This document shows positions 1-5,891 of a stretch of 13,016 nucleotides of DNA, in pieces. Position 1 is the stretch's first letter. Each line of letters opens with the position of its first letter. Source of the DNA: Holosporaceae bacterium UBA5542 (lineage in GTDB: Bacteria > Pseudomonadota > Alphaproteobacteria > UBA7879 > UBA5542); NCBI GenBank assembly GCA_002426825.1, contig DINK01000040.1:21304-34319 (forward strand). The letters are read 5' to 3'. The translations under genes were made by a program, and so were the position numbers. The notes below the pieces were generated by a model that worked only from the letters and a program-made list of their open reading frames with translations, did not search any database and was not told the DNA's origin.

Positions 1-1049
1 CGAAAGCGTTTGAGGCAAGATTTTAAATCTGGTGCAGAAGCAGCGTTATTTATGAAAAAATCAATTTGATCATACCTGCGTTCTATTTTTTTGGGGTCAA
101 CGAGAGGAAAAGAAAGCGTGTGGCTTAAGAGACGTTGGCCCCCTGCTGTTGACGTATAATCAATCATGAACAAAAGACTATTTTTGTATACGCCGCTTTG
201 TGTGGAAGATAGTTCAAGGCTTCTGCGACTGGCCGCATCAATCTGAAGAAAAGTATCGCTTGTTATTTTTTGGGGGGGCTGAAGATGGGGCAATGTTTCT
301 TTTTGTGTAAGGTAAACGTATTCTAAGGCACCACCGGCTGCTTGAATGTCTTCATCGGAAAAATCACCAAAAATAGAGAGTGTGTTGACTTTAAAAAATT
401 GACAGAGTTTTTTCTCTCCGTTCACACGATCAAATTTTGTTGGGCTTTGTGGGGTAAGGTGATCGCGATGAGCAGAGAGTATATTCTTAATTTTTTCAAC
501 AGACAGAAGGGTATCAGGAAGAATGATTTCTTTAGGTTGGTGACGACTTAAGGCGTCTTCAAGGGTAGACTCTGTGGCGCTTTCAACAAAAAAAGCCCCC
601 GTTGAGATATCGATAAAAGCGATACTAAAGGCGTTTTTATTATGGATAAGGGAAGCGTAAAAATTGTTTTGTTCCGAATCAAGAAAGGTCTCTTCCATGA
701 CTGTGCCCGGTGTTAAAATACGTACTACATCCCGACGAACAATGCTTTTCGGGCCTCGTTTTTGTGCCTCTTCAGGTGTTTCAACTTGTTCACAGATGGC
801 AATTTTATGCCCTTGCTTCAGAAGGCGGGTGATGTAGGAATCTGCAGCATGAAATGGAATACCACACATGGGCATAGCGTTGTCGTCTTTCCCTCTTTTG
901 GTGAGGGTAATGTCGAGAGCTTTTGAAGCAATGATGGCGTCATCGTAGAATAGCTCATAAAAGTCACCTAGACGAAAGAACAGCAAAAAATCTTGATGCT
1001 GGTTTTTAAGGTCCAAATACTGACGAACCATAGGGGTTGGTGTGTTCAC
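1..1049 (-). CDS. mutS: DNA mismatch repair protein MutS, N-terminal part (3' end outside window)
   Basis: MutS recognises mismatched or looped base pairs and starts mismatch repair. I translated the minus strand from a GTG at 1049; 349 codons are visible before the edge. Residues 1-34 carry the mismatch-binding domain, with GDFYELFYDDA at 28-38. The Phe30-Tyr31-Glu32 of this motif matches the conserved Phe-x-Glu that stacks on the mismatch. It is followed by DITLTKRG, MCGIPFHA, ICEQVE and the RIVTPGT-like RILTPGT. LQIDAASRRSLEL later marks the start of the core/lever domain. The ATPase domain lies off the left edge. The GTG is preferred over an in-frame ATG at 1031 because AGGGG sits 6 bases before it and it begins one base after the dut stop, which suggests co-translation with dut. 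Family call is secure; only the exact start is open. Confidence 0.96.
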   Translation of the reverse strand, partial: MNTPTPMVRQYLDLKNQHQDFLLFFRLGDFYELFYDDAIIASKALDITLTKRGKDDNAMPMCGIPFHAADSYITRLLKQGHKIAICEQVETPEEAQKRGPKSIVRRDVVRILTPGTVMEETFLDSEQNNFYASLIHNKNAFSIAFIDISTGAFFVESATESTLEDALSRHQPKEIILPDTLLSVEKIKNILSAHRDHLTPQSPTKFDRVNGEKKLCQFFKVNTLSIFGDFSDEDIQAAGGALEYVYLTQKETLPHLQPPQKITSDTFLQIDAASRRSLELSSTQSGVYKNSLLFMIDYTSTAGGQRLLSHTLSFPLVDPKKIERRYDQIDFFINNAASAPDLKSCLKRF

Positions 1050-1050
1050 A

Positions 1051-1500
1051 TTATACCCCTGTTGACCCAAAGCCACCATCGCCACGCGCGGTAGGATAAG
1101 CTTCTAGATTATTAACAACTTTCCATGTTGTTTTTACGTATTTTGCAAAAACAAGTTGGGCAATGCGCATACCAGGATTAATGGTAAAAGACTCTTTTCC
1201 CATGTTGATGAGAACGACTTTAAGTTCACCTCTGTGATCAGAGTCAATGGTTGCAGGAGCATTCAAAACGATAATGCCATGTTTCCAGGATAACCCCGAG
1301 CGAGAACGAATTTGGCCTTCGTGTCCTGGAGGAATAGCACACGAAAAGCCTGTTGGAATAAGTTGCCTTTCCCCCGGAGATAAAATAATGGGATCTTTGA
1401 TTGCTGCTGGTAAGTCAAGGCCGGCACTGCCCACGGTTTCATATTTGGGTAGATTTTTTTGATCTCCATGGGAGAAAATATGTATAGGCACTTCAGTCAT
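1051..1500 (-). CDS. dut: deoxyuridine 5'-triphosphate nucleotidohydrolase (dUTPase)
   Basis: Dut hydrolyses dUTP to dUMP and pyrophosphate, keeping uracil out of DNA and feeding dTMP synthesis; the family works as a trimer. The 149-residue product has normal length and all five trimeric dUTPase motifs: AGLDL (26-30), RSRSGLS (65-71), ATIDSDHRGE (83-92), GMRIAQLVF (110-118) and the glycine-rich C-terminal arm RGDGGFGSTG (139-148). The catalytic Asp of motif 3 is present (Asp86), but the usual Tyr three residues on is His89, and the usual PGT before the Asp is PAT. An upstream extension to 1632 exists but lies wholly inside ubiE in another frame, so I chose the ATG at 1500. This ATG overlaps the ubiE stop by 8 bases (ATGACTGA) and has a GGATGG purine stretch before it. 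mutS starts one base after its stop. Confidence 0.96.
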   Translation of the reverse strand: MTEVPIHIFSHGDQKNLPKYETVGSAGLDLPAAIKDPIILSPGERQLIPTGFSCAIPPGHEGQIRSRSGLSWKHGIIVLNAPATIDSDHRGELKVVLINMGKESFTINPGMRIAQLVFAKYVKTTWKVVNNLEAYPTARGDGGFGSTGV

Positions 1501-2209
1501 TTTTTTTCCATCCTTTGTGTATAGCAACAATTCCCTTAGTAAGGGACTCATAAACCACCGATTTGAATTTAGCCTGTTGTAACATGGATTGAACGGCAGG
1601 TGCATCTGGAAAATCTCGAATGCTTTCTGCAAGATAGGTGTATGCCTCTTTATTTTCGGTGATAAATTTACCGAGTCTTGGAATGAATTCTAATAAGTAT
1701 ACCCGATACAGGTGGTGAATATCGGGGGATGGTTGGCTGAATTCCAAACACAGAAATTGTCCCCCTGGTTTTAAAACTCGGTAGATTTCGGCTAAAGATT
1801 TTGGTTGATCTGAAAAATTTCGCAGTCCAAAAGCAACGGTGCATACATCAAAGGTATTGTTTGCAAACGGAAGTTTTTCACTGGAACCTTGAACCCAGTC
1901 AAACTTTCCTTTGATATTATTGTCAATGTATCGATCTTTCGATTTTTTCAGCATCACATCACTTTGGTCGTAGAGGGTGATTGTGGGCATAAGATCGTGC
2001 GCTTTCTTGCTATATGCATAGGCAATATCCCCTGTTCCTGAAGCAAGATCGAGTAAGGTTAAATGAGGTTGCTGTGGTATTTTCTGAACAAAATAGTGCT
2101 TCCACTGACGGTGTATTCCCAAACTCATCAAATCATTCATCAAATCATAGCGGGATGGAATACTATCAAATATATTTTTAATTTTTTCAGATTTTTCAGT
2201 GTTTATCAT
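1493..2209 (-). CDS. ubiE: UbiE/MenG family C-methyltransferase (ubiquinone biosynthesis)
   Basis: UbiE uses S-adenosylmethionine to C-methylate the demethoxy-benzoquinol ring in ubiquinone synthesis (and demethylmenaquinone where present). The 238-residue product is near the usual family length. Visible motifs are FDSIPSRYDLMNDLMSLG (14-31), the SAM-binding motif I LLDLASGTGD (52-61), the family signature DVCTVAFGLRNFSD (121-134), RVLKPGGQFLCLEFSQP (144-160) and the C-terminal TKGIVAIHKGWK (224-235). I chose the ATG at 2209. A longer form from a TTG at 2269 adds 20 residues unlike the family (YIVSYYYVLCC) and would run over the divergent gene's start. The coding end overlaps dut by 8 bases. 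In many alphaproteobacteria the order is ubiE-ubiB-coaBC-dut; here ubiB and coaBC are not between them. That gene order is family knowledge, not something shown here. Confidence 0.95.
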   Translation of the reverse strand: MINTEKSEKIKNIFDSIPSRYDLMNDLMSLGIHRQWKHYFVQKIPQQPHLTLLDLASGTGDIAYAYSKKAHDLMPTITLYDQSDVMLKKSKDRYIDNNIKGKFDWVQGSSEKLPFANNTFDVCTVAFGLRNFSDQPKSLAEIYRVLKPGGQFLCLEFSQPSPDIHHLYRVYLLEFIPRLGKFITENKEAYTYLAESIRDFPDAPAVQSMLQQAKFKSVVYESLTKGIVAIHKGWKKND

Positions 2210-2238
2210 TGAATTTAAAAAACAACATAAGACATAAT
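2209..2238 (+). promoter_or_regulatory. candidate sigma-70 promoter for the exported-protein gene at 2269
   Basis: On the plus strand TTGAAT (2209-2214) and CATAAT (2233-2238) are separated by 18 bases, matching the -35 and -10 consensus at 4 and 5 of 6 positions. This would start transcription about 25 bases before the ATG at 2269. The -35 overlaps the start codon of the divergent ubiE, so the two genes would share a gap of only 59 bases. The surrounding sequence is so AT-rich that a chance match is possible. Confidence 0.35.
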
Positions 2239-2268
2239 AATAAGAAACAATATAAAACGCAGGCGGCA

Positions 2269-3363
2269 ATGAGCACTATATTTTATTCTTTAAAACGCAT
2301 TTTTATTTTGATTGCAATGGTTGCCATTTTTTCTGGAAAGTGTGCATGGTGCTTGGATGGCATAACTGATGCTAGAAGGACCATATTGCCGCGTCGAGAC
2401 TCTTCTATTTGGAGCCCACCCGAAGCTCATCCCGTCGTTCAATTTGGCAGCAGTGTTGAATTGATGATGGAAACAGCCTTTCAAAACACTGAGGCTTTGC
2501 AGGAGATGGGGGTTGCTCGTTTTTCTGCAGTAACGCGTCAACAAGAGCTTTTATTTCGACGCCTTCTTCTTTTGATTGGTATGGGGGGGTTAATGTATCG
2601 GGGTGAGAATGCCCAAAATTATGAACCCTGGCCATTCCCGCTGGCATCGAGCCTGACCCAGGGGCAACGCATCTTTATTGAGCTTAACGGTATTTCTTCG
2701 GAAGCGTTTCTGGCGTGGTTGACTGGTGGCAATATGGGGTTGCTGCCTCAAAGAAAATATTCTTCCCATGGTGTGCGTGTTGTGTCTGGGCAATTGCAGG
2801 AAGTAAAGATCAAAAGCCCCTTTCGGCGGCTAAATAGAAATGAAAGAATGTACGGCATGAATTTTCCTTTGGGGGGCGTTGGTAATGAATTGCCCAACGG
2901 TAGTTTGGTGGGACCATTTGGTTTTGAATATTCTCTTGGTAAAAGTAGGCTAAGTAGGAAAAAACAATTGGGGCACCTACACATTTATACCCATGACTTT
3001 CCTGACAGAAGACAATCTGTCGTTTTGATTGGCATTGAGTCATGTGGTCCTGGGACAAATAATCAGTTTGGATGCAGTCATACAGCCATGTCAGCAATTA
3101 GAAATCAACGATTAAATCGATCAACATCGGGAGGGTTAAAATGGGCACGCATGCACTCTCTTGAATCAAGCCCACCGGCAGAATACAAAGGGAAAGTTCT
3201 TTATCTAACACAGGGAAAATTTGATCTTATTCAAAGACGTGTTACCTTTATTTTGTCAAAAACTCTGGATGAACAGAAGAAGTTATATTCTATTTTCTTG
3301 CGCAGGACAGGAGAAAGATGTAAAAATTTCTTGATGAGTTATGGTGTTTGGGCACGTTCTTGA
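2269..3363 (+). CDS. unrecognised exported protein, about 364 residues
   Basis: I do not recognise this protein. From the ATG at 2269 it begins MSTIFYSLKR followed by a hydrophobic stretch (11-21) and a small-residue region, which looks like a Sec signal peptide; the mature protein would begin near residue 25-30. Residues 97-110 form a second short hydrophobic patch. The C-terminal half is rich in Gly and alternating hydrophobic residues. Its most ordered-looking block is about 214-290, with PFGFEYSLG, a His cluster GHLHIYTHDF (235-244, His236/238/242), VVLIGIESCGPG (251-262) and GCSHTA (268-273). This pattern suggests a beta-rich enzyme-like or metal-binding fold, but no known family is identified. 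GGCGG lies 3 bases before the ATG. An in-frame TTG at 2209 would add 20 lysine- and asparagine-rich residues ahead of the signal peptide and is less likely. The next gene overlaps its stop. Confidence 0.8.
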   Translation: MSTIFYSLKRIFILIAMVAIFSGKCAWCLDGITDARRTILPRRDSSIWSPPEAHPVVQFGSSVELMMETAFQNTEALQEMGVARFSAVTRQQELLFRRLLLLIGMGGLMYRGENAQNYEPWPFPLASSLTQGQRIFIELNGISSEAFLAWLTGGNMGLLPQRKYSSHGVRVVSGQLQEVKIKSPFRRLNRNERMYGMNFPLGGVGNELPNGSLVGPFGFEYSLGKSRLSRKKQLGHLHIYTHDFPDRRQSVVLIGIESCGPGTNNQFGCSHTAMSAIRNQRLNRSTSGGLKWARMHSLESSPPAEYKGKVLYLTQGKFDLIQRRVTFILSKTLDEQKKLYSIFLRRTGERCKNFLMSYGVWARS

Positions 3364-3701
3364 TTTACATTTTTTCTGTTTTTTTCTGTTTGTGGAGTTT
3401 TGTCTTAGGGGCAACATCGTTTTTGTCAGGATCAGAAGATATTCCTTTAATGCCAGACATGGTTGTGCAGGAATCTCCTGCGATCTTTGATAAGAAAGAA
3501 GGGCAAGTTTTGGTATCAAAGGTAATTACACAAGAAGCCCTAGCTGCAATTTTAAAATTTTATGACCAGGCACTACCAAATTTGGGGTGGACCAAAGTGG
3601 CGGATAATACCTATCGCCGAAAAACGCAAACTTTAAAAATTAAAATAGAAAATAAAAAGAATGAGCAACATGTTACTTTCAATTTAATTGAAGTAAATTA
3701 G
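3348..3701 (+). CDS. small exported protein of unknown function (about 113-117 residues)
   Basis: The product has an N-terminal hydrophobic segment (5-21, LIYIFSVFFCLWSFVLG), which reads as a signal peptide or anchor, then a soluble domain of about 85 residues. The soluble part has the layout LMPDMVVQES, FDKKEGQV, ILKFYDQALPNLGW, NTYRRKTQTLKIKI, ending in a short beta segment. I recall similar short proteins, with an MP-G, FDK-GR, FY-LP-LGW pattern, as uncharacterised in other alphaproteobacteria; this is memory and not a search. No ATG is available. Candidate starts are TTG at 3348 and TTG at 3360; the latter shares its bases with the upstream stop (TTGA), a common arrangement for coupled translation. 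It probably forms an operon with the exported protein before it, so both may act in the periplasm. Confidence 0.72.
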   Translation: MGTFLIYIFSVFFCLWSFVLGATSFLSGSEDIPLMPDMVVQESPAIFDKKEGQVLVSKVITQEALAAILKFYDQALPNLGWTKVADNTYRRKTQTLKIKIENKKNEQHVTFNLIEVN

Positions 3702-3706
3702 TGCTC

Positions 3707-3736
3707 ATAAAGAAATAAGGAGACAAAGCTGTCTCC
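3707..3736 (-). terminator. intrinsic terminator, minus strand
   Basis: Reading the minus strand, GGAGACA (3736-3730) and TGTCTCC (3725-3719) form a perfect 7-bp stem with a 4-base GCTT loop, followed by the T-rich tail TTATTTCTTTAT (3718-3707). On the plus strand the same hairpin has no T-run after it, so it should act mainly on minus-strand transcripts, although the hairpin could still protect the 3' end of the plus-strand operon message. Confidence 0.6.
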
Positions 3737-3766
3737 TGTGAAGTTTGAAAAGTAATAATTGTGTAC

Positions 3767-3790
3767 TCATGGCATGTTAAAAATGGTCAT
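3767..3790 (-). CDS. 7-codon mini-ORF with a very strong ribosome binding site
   Basis: The ORF encodes MTIFNMP and a TGA stop. Its ATG is preceded by AAGGAGGAG (3805-3797) with a 6-base spacer, the strongest Shine-Dalgarno seen in the window along with that of murU. Its stop overlaps a second ATG (ATGA, 3770) that opens a 21-codon frame ending at 3705. That second frame runs through the terminator hairpin and so would not be complete in terminated transcripts. The peptide has no recognisable function; it could be a leader-type peptide whose translation controls the RNA, or a tiny protein. Confidence 0.3.
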   Translation of the reverse strand: MTIFNMP

Positions 3791-3796
3791 GTTCTT

Positions 3797-3805
3797 CTCC
3801 TCCTT
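3797..3805 (-). promoter_or_regulatory. ribosome binding site of the mini-ORF
   Basis: AAGGAGGAG on the minus strand, 6 bases before the ATG at 3790, matches the anti-Shine-Dalgarno almost fully. The stretch AAATAAGGAG (3809-3800) is exactly complementary to CTCCTTATTT (3722-3713), which spans the 3' arm and tail of the terminator, so the site could be masked by that pairing. Confidence 0.5.
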
Positions 3806-3837
3806 ATTTTTTTTTATCAACACTAGCAGTTAACACT

Positions 3838-3866
3838 TGTATCAATCTTTTGAAGTTTTATGTCAA
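3838..3866 (-). promoter_or_regulatory. candidate sigma-70 promoter, minus strand
   Basis: On the minus strand a perfect -35 TTGACA (3866-3861) is followed after 17 bases by GATACA (3843-3838), a -10 matching the consensus at 3 of 6 positions. The spacing is ideal and the following region holds a Shine-Dalgarno, mini-ORF and terminator in proper order. The weak -10 leaves room for doubt or for activator dependence. Confidence 0.42.
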
Positions 3867-3887
3867 GACAGAATAAGTCATTAATTG

Positions 3888-3897
3888 AACACGTGTT
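3888..3897. repeat. 10-base perfect palindrome AACACGTGTT
   Basis: The palindrome lies 21 bases upstream of the -35 of the candidate minus-strand promoter and about 195 bases upstream of tamA. Its position would suit a dimeric regulator's site, but a 10-base palindrome can arise by chance and no second copy was noticed nearby. Confidence 0.3.
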
Positions 3898-4092
3898 TAT
3901 CTGCTTTATTAGAGTTTGATTATTTAGCTGGAAACTTCAGCTTTTTATCATCTTAATCAATTTTTTTTAGCTTCGTAAAGACTTGTATTTGGTCACTATT
4001 ATAAAGTGTTTTATTTACTGATCTTTTCCTTTTTCGATATTCCGATCTGTGATAATTTTATATATAGGTAGGTTATTTCGGACGTTGCAGGG

Positions 4093-5889
4093 GTGTTAAA
4101 GTATTTACTTTCATTTATTTTTCCCATGTTCTTGGTGCTGTCAGCATCAGGGAAGGATCCTTACAACCCTAATACAGTTGTTCCTTATAAAACTTATATT
4201 TTTGGTATTTATGACCCCGGTCTTATTTCTGAAGTCGCACAAAATTCATCGTTGCTGAAACGTGAGAATGATCCCCCAAAAACAGTAAAAGCTCTAAAAA
4301 ATAGGGCTCAACAAGACTTGATCAATATCCAAAAATCATTGGCAAAATTTGGGTATTTTGATGCAGATCTTGATTACTTTGTCGACATTCGAATGGATCC
4401 TGTGATTGTTTATGTCAAAGTAAAACTAAACACCCAATACACCATTGGTGCTTTTAAGCTTAAATCAGATCCCCCTAATAACACAGGCGTACATGTGTTG
4501 GAACAAGACGTAAAGCGCGTGGGGATTGTTTTGGGGCAGCCTGCACTTCGGAAAACCATTCAAAAAGCCACTGTTGATAGCATCAATTATCTTCAGAATC
4601 ACGGATACCCTTTTGCGCGATTGTACAAAGATCGGATTGTTATTGACCGTGATAAAAAACAAATGCAAGTAGCCCTTCTTCTAAGTCCGGGCCCTTTTGT
4701 GCGATTTGGAAACACGGTTCTTGAAGAAAATGGTCGTGTGACAGGGAACTTTATTAAACGGCATATGCGGTGGCGAAAAGGGCAAGTGTACAGTGAAAAG
4801 AAAGTGTTGGATACACTTCAAACCCTTAACAACACGCGTCTTTTCAGTGAGGTGAAAATTACCCATGATGACCGTATCGACGAAAATGGCTTGATGAATA
4901 TGTATATTAAACTTGAATCAGCTGGGAAAAATATTTTCACGCCGCGCAAAAACTATATTTCAGGTTTGGGCTTAGAGTTGGGCGCTGCATGGGAACACCG
5001 CAACCTAATGGGTGGTGATAGTGTGCTGAAAGCGTCAACCCTAATTGGGAAAAAGCGTCAAAACTTGAAAGTGAACATTATGACGCCTGACACATTTATG
5101 CTGAATTTGAATACAAGTGTGATGCTTGAACTCTTTAAAGAACAGCTGCGACCTTTTAAGCGTCATGGGGGTAACCTAACAAGTATTTTTGACTATCCTT
5201 ATGATGAATTCTGGCATCTGTATGGCGGTGTTGGGGCGCAAGCGTATCGATTAGAGATTGGGGGTAAAGGAAAGAATCGTCGATATATTATGCTGCCATT
5301 GGGTGCGCGTTTTAATTATACGGATAATCCAAATCGTCCTAAAAAAGGGGTAACTATGGGCTTTGATTTTAAGGCGTATTCAACAATTTTTGAAACAATT
5401 CGCACTTTTACACAAGTAAACATAGACGCTAAGATTTTTGTACCATTGATGAGTGATAAGAAACTGTTTGCTAAACTATGGGGAAATGTTGGGTTGTCCC
5501 CTGGGTCCGGTAAAAGCATTGTTCCAAAAGACAAATATTATTATGACGGTATGGGAACGCGTGAGCCTGTTCGTGGCTATGCCTTTCAGATGGCGGGACC
5601 ACTGAATGGTAATGTTCCAATCGGGGGTCGTGCAGCTGCAAGCTTTGGATTTGAACTCTATTATGACATTACAGATGATTGGTCCGTGTTGTGGTTTTCT
5701 GATTGGGGTACCACGTATGATCGGCAGTTCCCGAATTTCCAAAACAAGCTTTTGTGGGGAATAGGGGCTGGCGTGCGATATCGTACAAAATATGGAGAGT
5801 TCTTCTTAGATGTTGCGTCTCCGGTGGATCGACGCAGTAACATCGATAAGCCTGTCGAGTTGTATGCGGGTATTAAGCACACGACTTAA
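4093..5889 (+). CDS. tamA: TamA-like outer-membrane assembly protein (Omp85 superfamily)
   Basis: TamA is an outer-membrane Omp85 protein that works with TamB to insert beta-barrel proteins such as autotransporters and is linked to lipid transport. The 598 residues match TamA (about 580) better than BamA (about 800). Residues 1-19 form a signal peptide. Three POTRA-like domains follow: about 33-125 (SLLKREN, PPKTVKALKNRAQQD, KFGYFDADLDY), 126-208 (DSINYLQNHGYPFARL, SPGPFVRFGNT) and 212-276 (QVYSEKKVLDTLQTLNNTRLF). The barrel spans about 285-598 and carries the Omp85 VRGY motif at 493-496, then FGFELYYDIT, VLWFSDWGTTYD and DVASPVDRR. It ends LYAGIKHTT without a final aromatic residue. The GTG at 4093 is the first start after an in-frame TAG at 4069 and leaves a clean signal peptide; its ribosome site is weak. 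No tamB is adjacent: the next gene is convergent, 2 bases away. Confidence 0.9.
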   Translation: MLKYLLSFIFPMFLVLSASGKDPYNPNTVVPYKTYIFGIYDPGLISEVAQNSSLLKRENDPPKTVKALKNRAQQDLINIQKSLAKFGYFDADLDYFVDIRMDPVIVYVKVKLNTQYTIGAFKLKSDPPNNTGVHVLEQDVKRVGIVLGQPALRKTIQKATVDSINYLQNHGYPFARLYKDRIVIDRDKKQMQVALLLSPGPFVRFGNTVLEENGRVTGNFIKRHMRWRKGQVYSEKKVLDTLQTLNNTRLFSEVKITHDDRIDENGLMNMYIKLESAGKNIFTPRKNYISGLGLELGAAWEHRNLMGGDSVLKASTLIGKKRQNLKVNIMTPDTFMLNLNTSVMLELFKEQLRPFKRHGGNLTSIFDYPYDEFWHLYGGVGAQAYRLEIGGKGKNRRYIMLPLGARFNYTDNPNRPKKGVTMGFDFKAYSTIFETIRTFTQVNIDAKIFVPLMSDKKLFAKLWGNVGLSPGSGKSIVPKDKYYYDGMGTREPVRGYAFQMAGPLNGNVPIGGRAAASFGFELYYDITDDWSVLWFSDWGTTYDRQFPNFQNKLLWGIGAGVRYRTKYGEFFLDVASPVDRRSNIDKPVELYAGIKHTT

Positions 5890-5891
5890 TG

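Larger units (their letters stand above)
3705..3831 (-). ncRNA. candidate small transcript (about 125 nt) with a mini-ORF
   Basis: The minus strand shows in order a promoter (3866-3838), an A-rich leader, a strong Shine-Dalgarno (3805-3797), a 7-codon ORF (3790-3767) and an intrinsic terminator (3736-3707). The predicted start near 3831 and end near 3707 give a transcript of about 125 nt. It points towards, and ends just past, the stop of the plus-strand gene at 3701, so it serves no downstream gene on its own strand. It may be a small RNA, a translated regulatory RNA or a tiny protein gene. No Rfam family is recognised. The call rests only on signal spacing. Confidence 0.4.
3702..4092. other. 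391-base AT-rich gap between the exported-protein pair and tamA
   Basis: This is the only long stretch without a substantial gene. Its left half carries an apparent minus-strand mini transcription unit (promoter, ribosome binding site, 7-codon ORF and terminator, described separately). Its middle has a 10-base palindrome at 3888-3897. A weak plus-strand hairpin at 3926-3942 (AGCTG/CAGCT, 7-base loop) is followed by TTTTAT. The right part (3950-4092) should contain the tamA promoter. AT-rich hexamers such as TATAAA (4000-4005) and TATATA (4059-4064) are present, but none has a convincing -35 partner. Confidence 0.6.

Noticed and set aside
342..551. A 69-codon plus-strand open frame
   Set aside because: It is antisense to clear mutS coding sequence, has no family resemblance, and starts without a ribosome site.
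1501..1632. A 44-residue N-terminal extension of Dut
   Set aside because: It lies inside ubiE in another frame and reads as antisense-quality sequence; the ATG at 1500 with its own purine stretch gives a standard Dut N-terminus.
2290..3519. Several 67-95-codon minus-strand frames opposite the exported-protein genes
   Set aside because: They overlap one another and a signal-peptide-bearing plus-strand gene, and their translations are low-complexity with no motif.
3860..3919. A 19-codon plus-strand ORF (starts MSRQNK) followed by the AGCTG/CAGCT hairpin
   Set aside because: It has no proper ribosome site or promoter, and the hairpin has only 5 bp; likely chance.
5863..5889. Missing C-terminal aromatic beta-signal residue in the TamA-like protein
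   Set aside because: TamA proteins, unlike most barrels, do not all end in an aromatic residue, so the LYAGIKHTT ending is not clearly abnormal.
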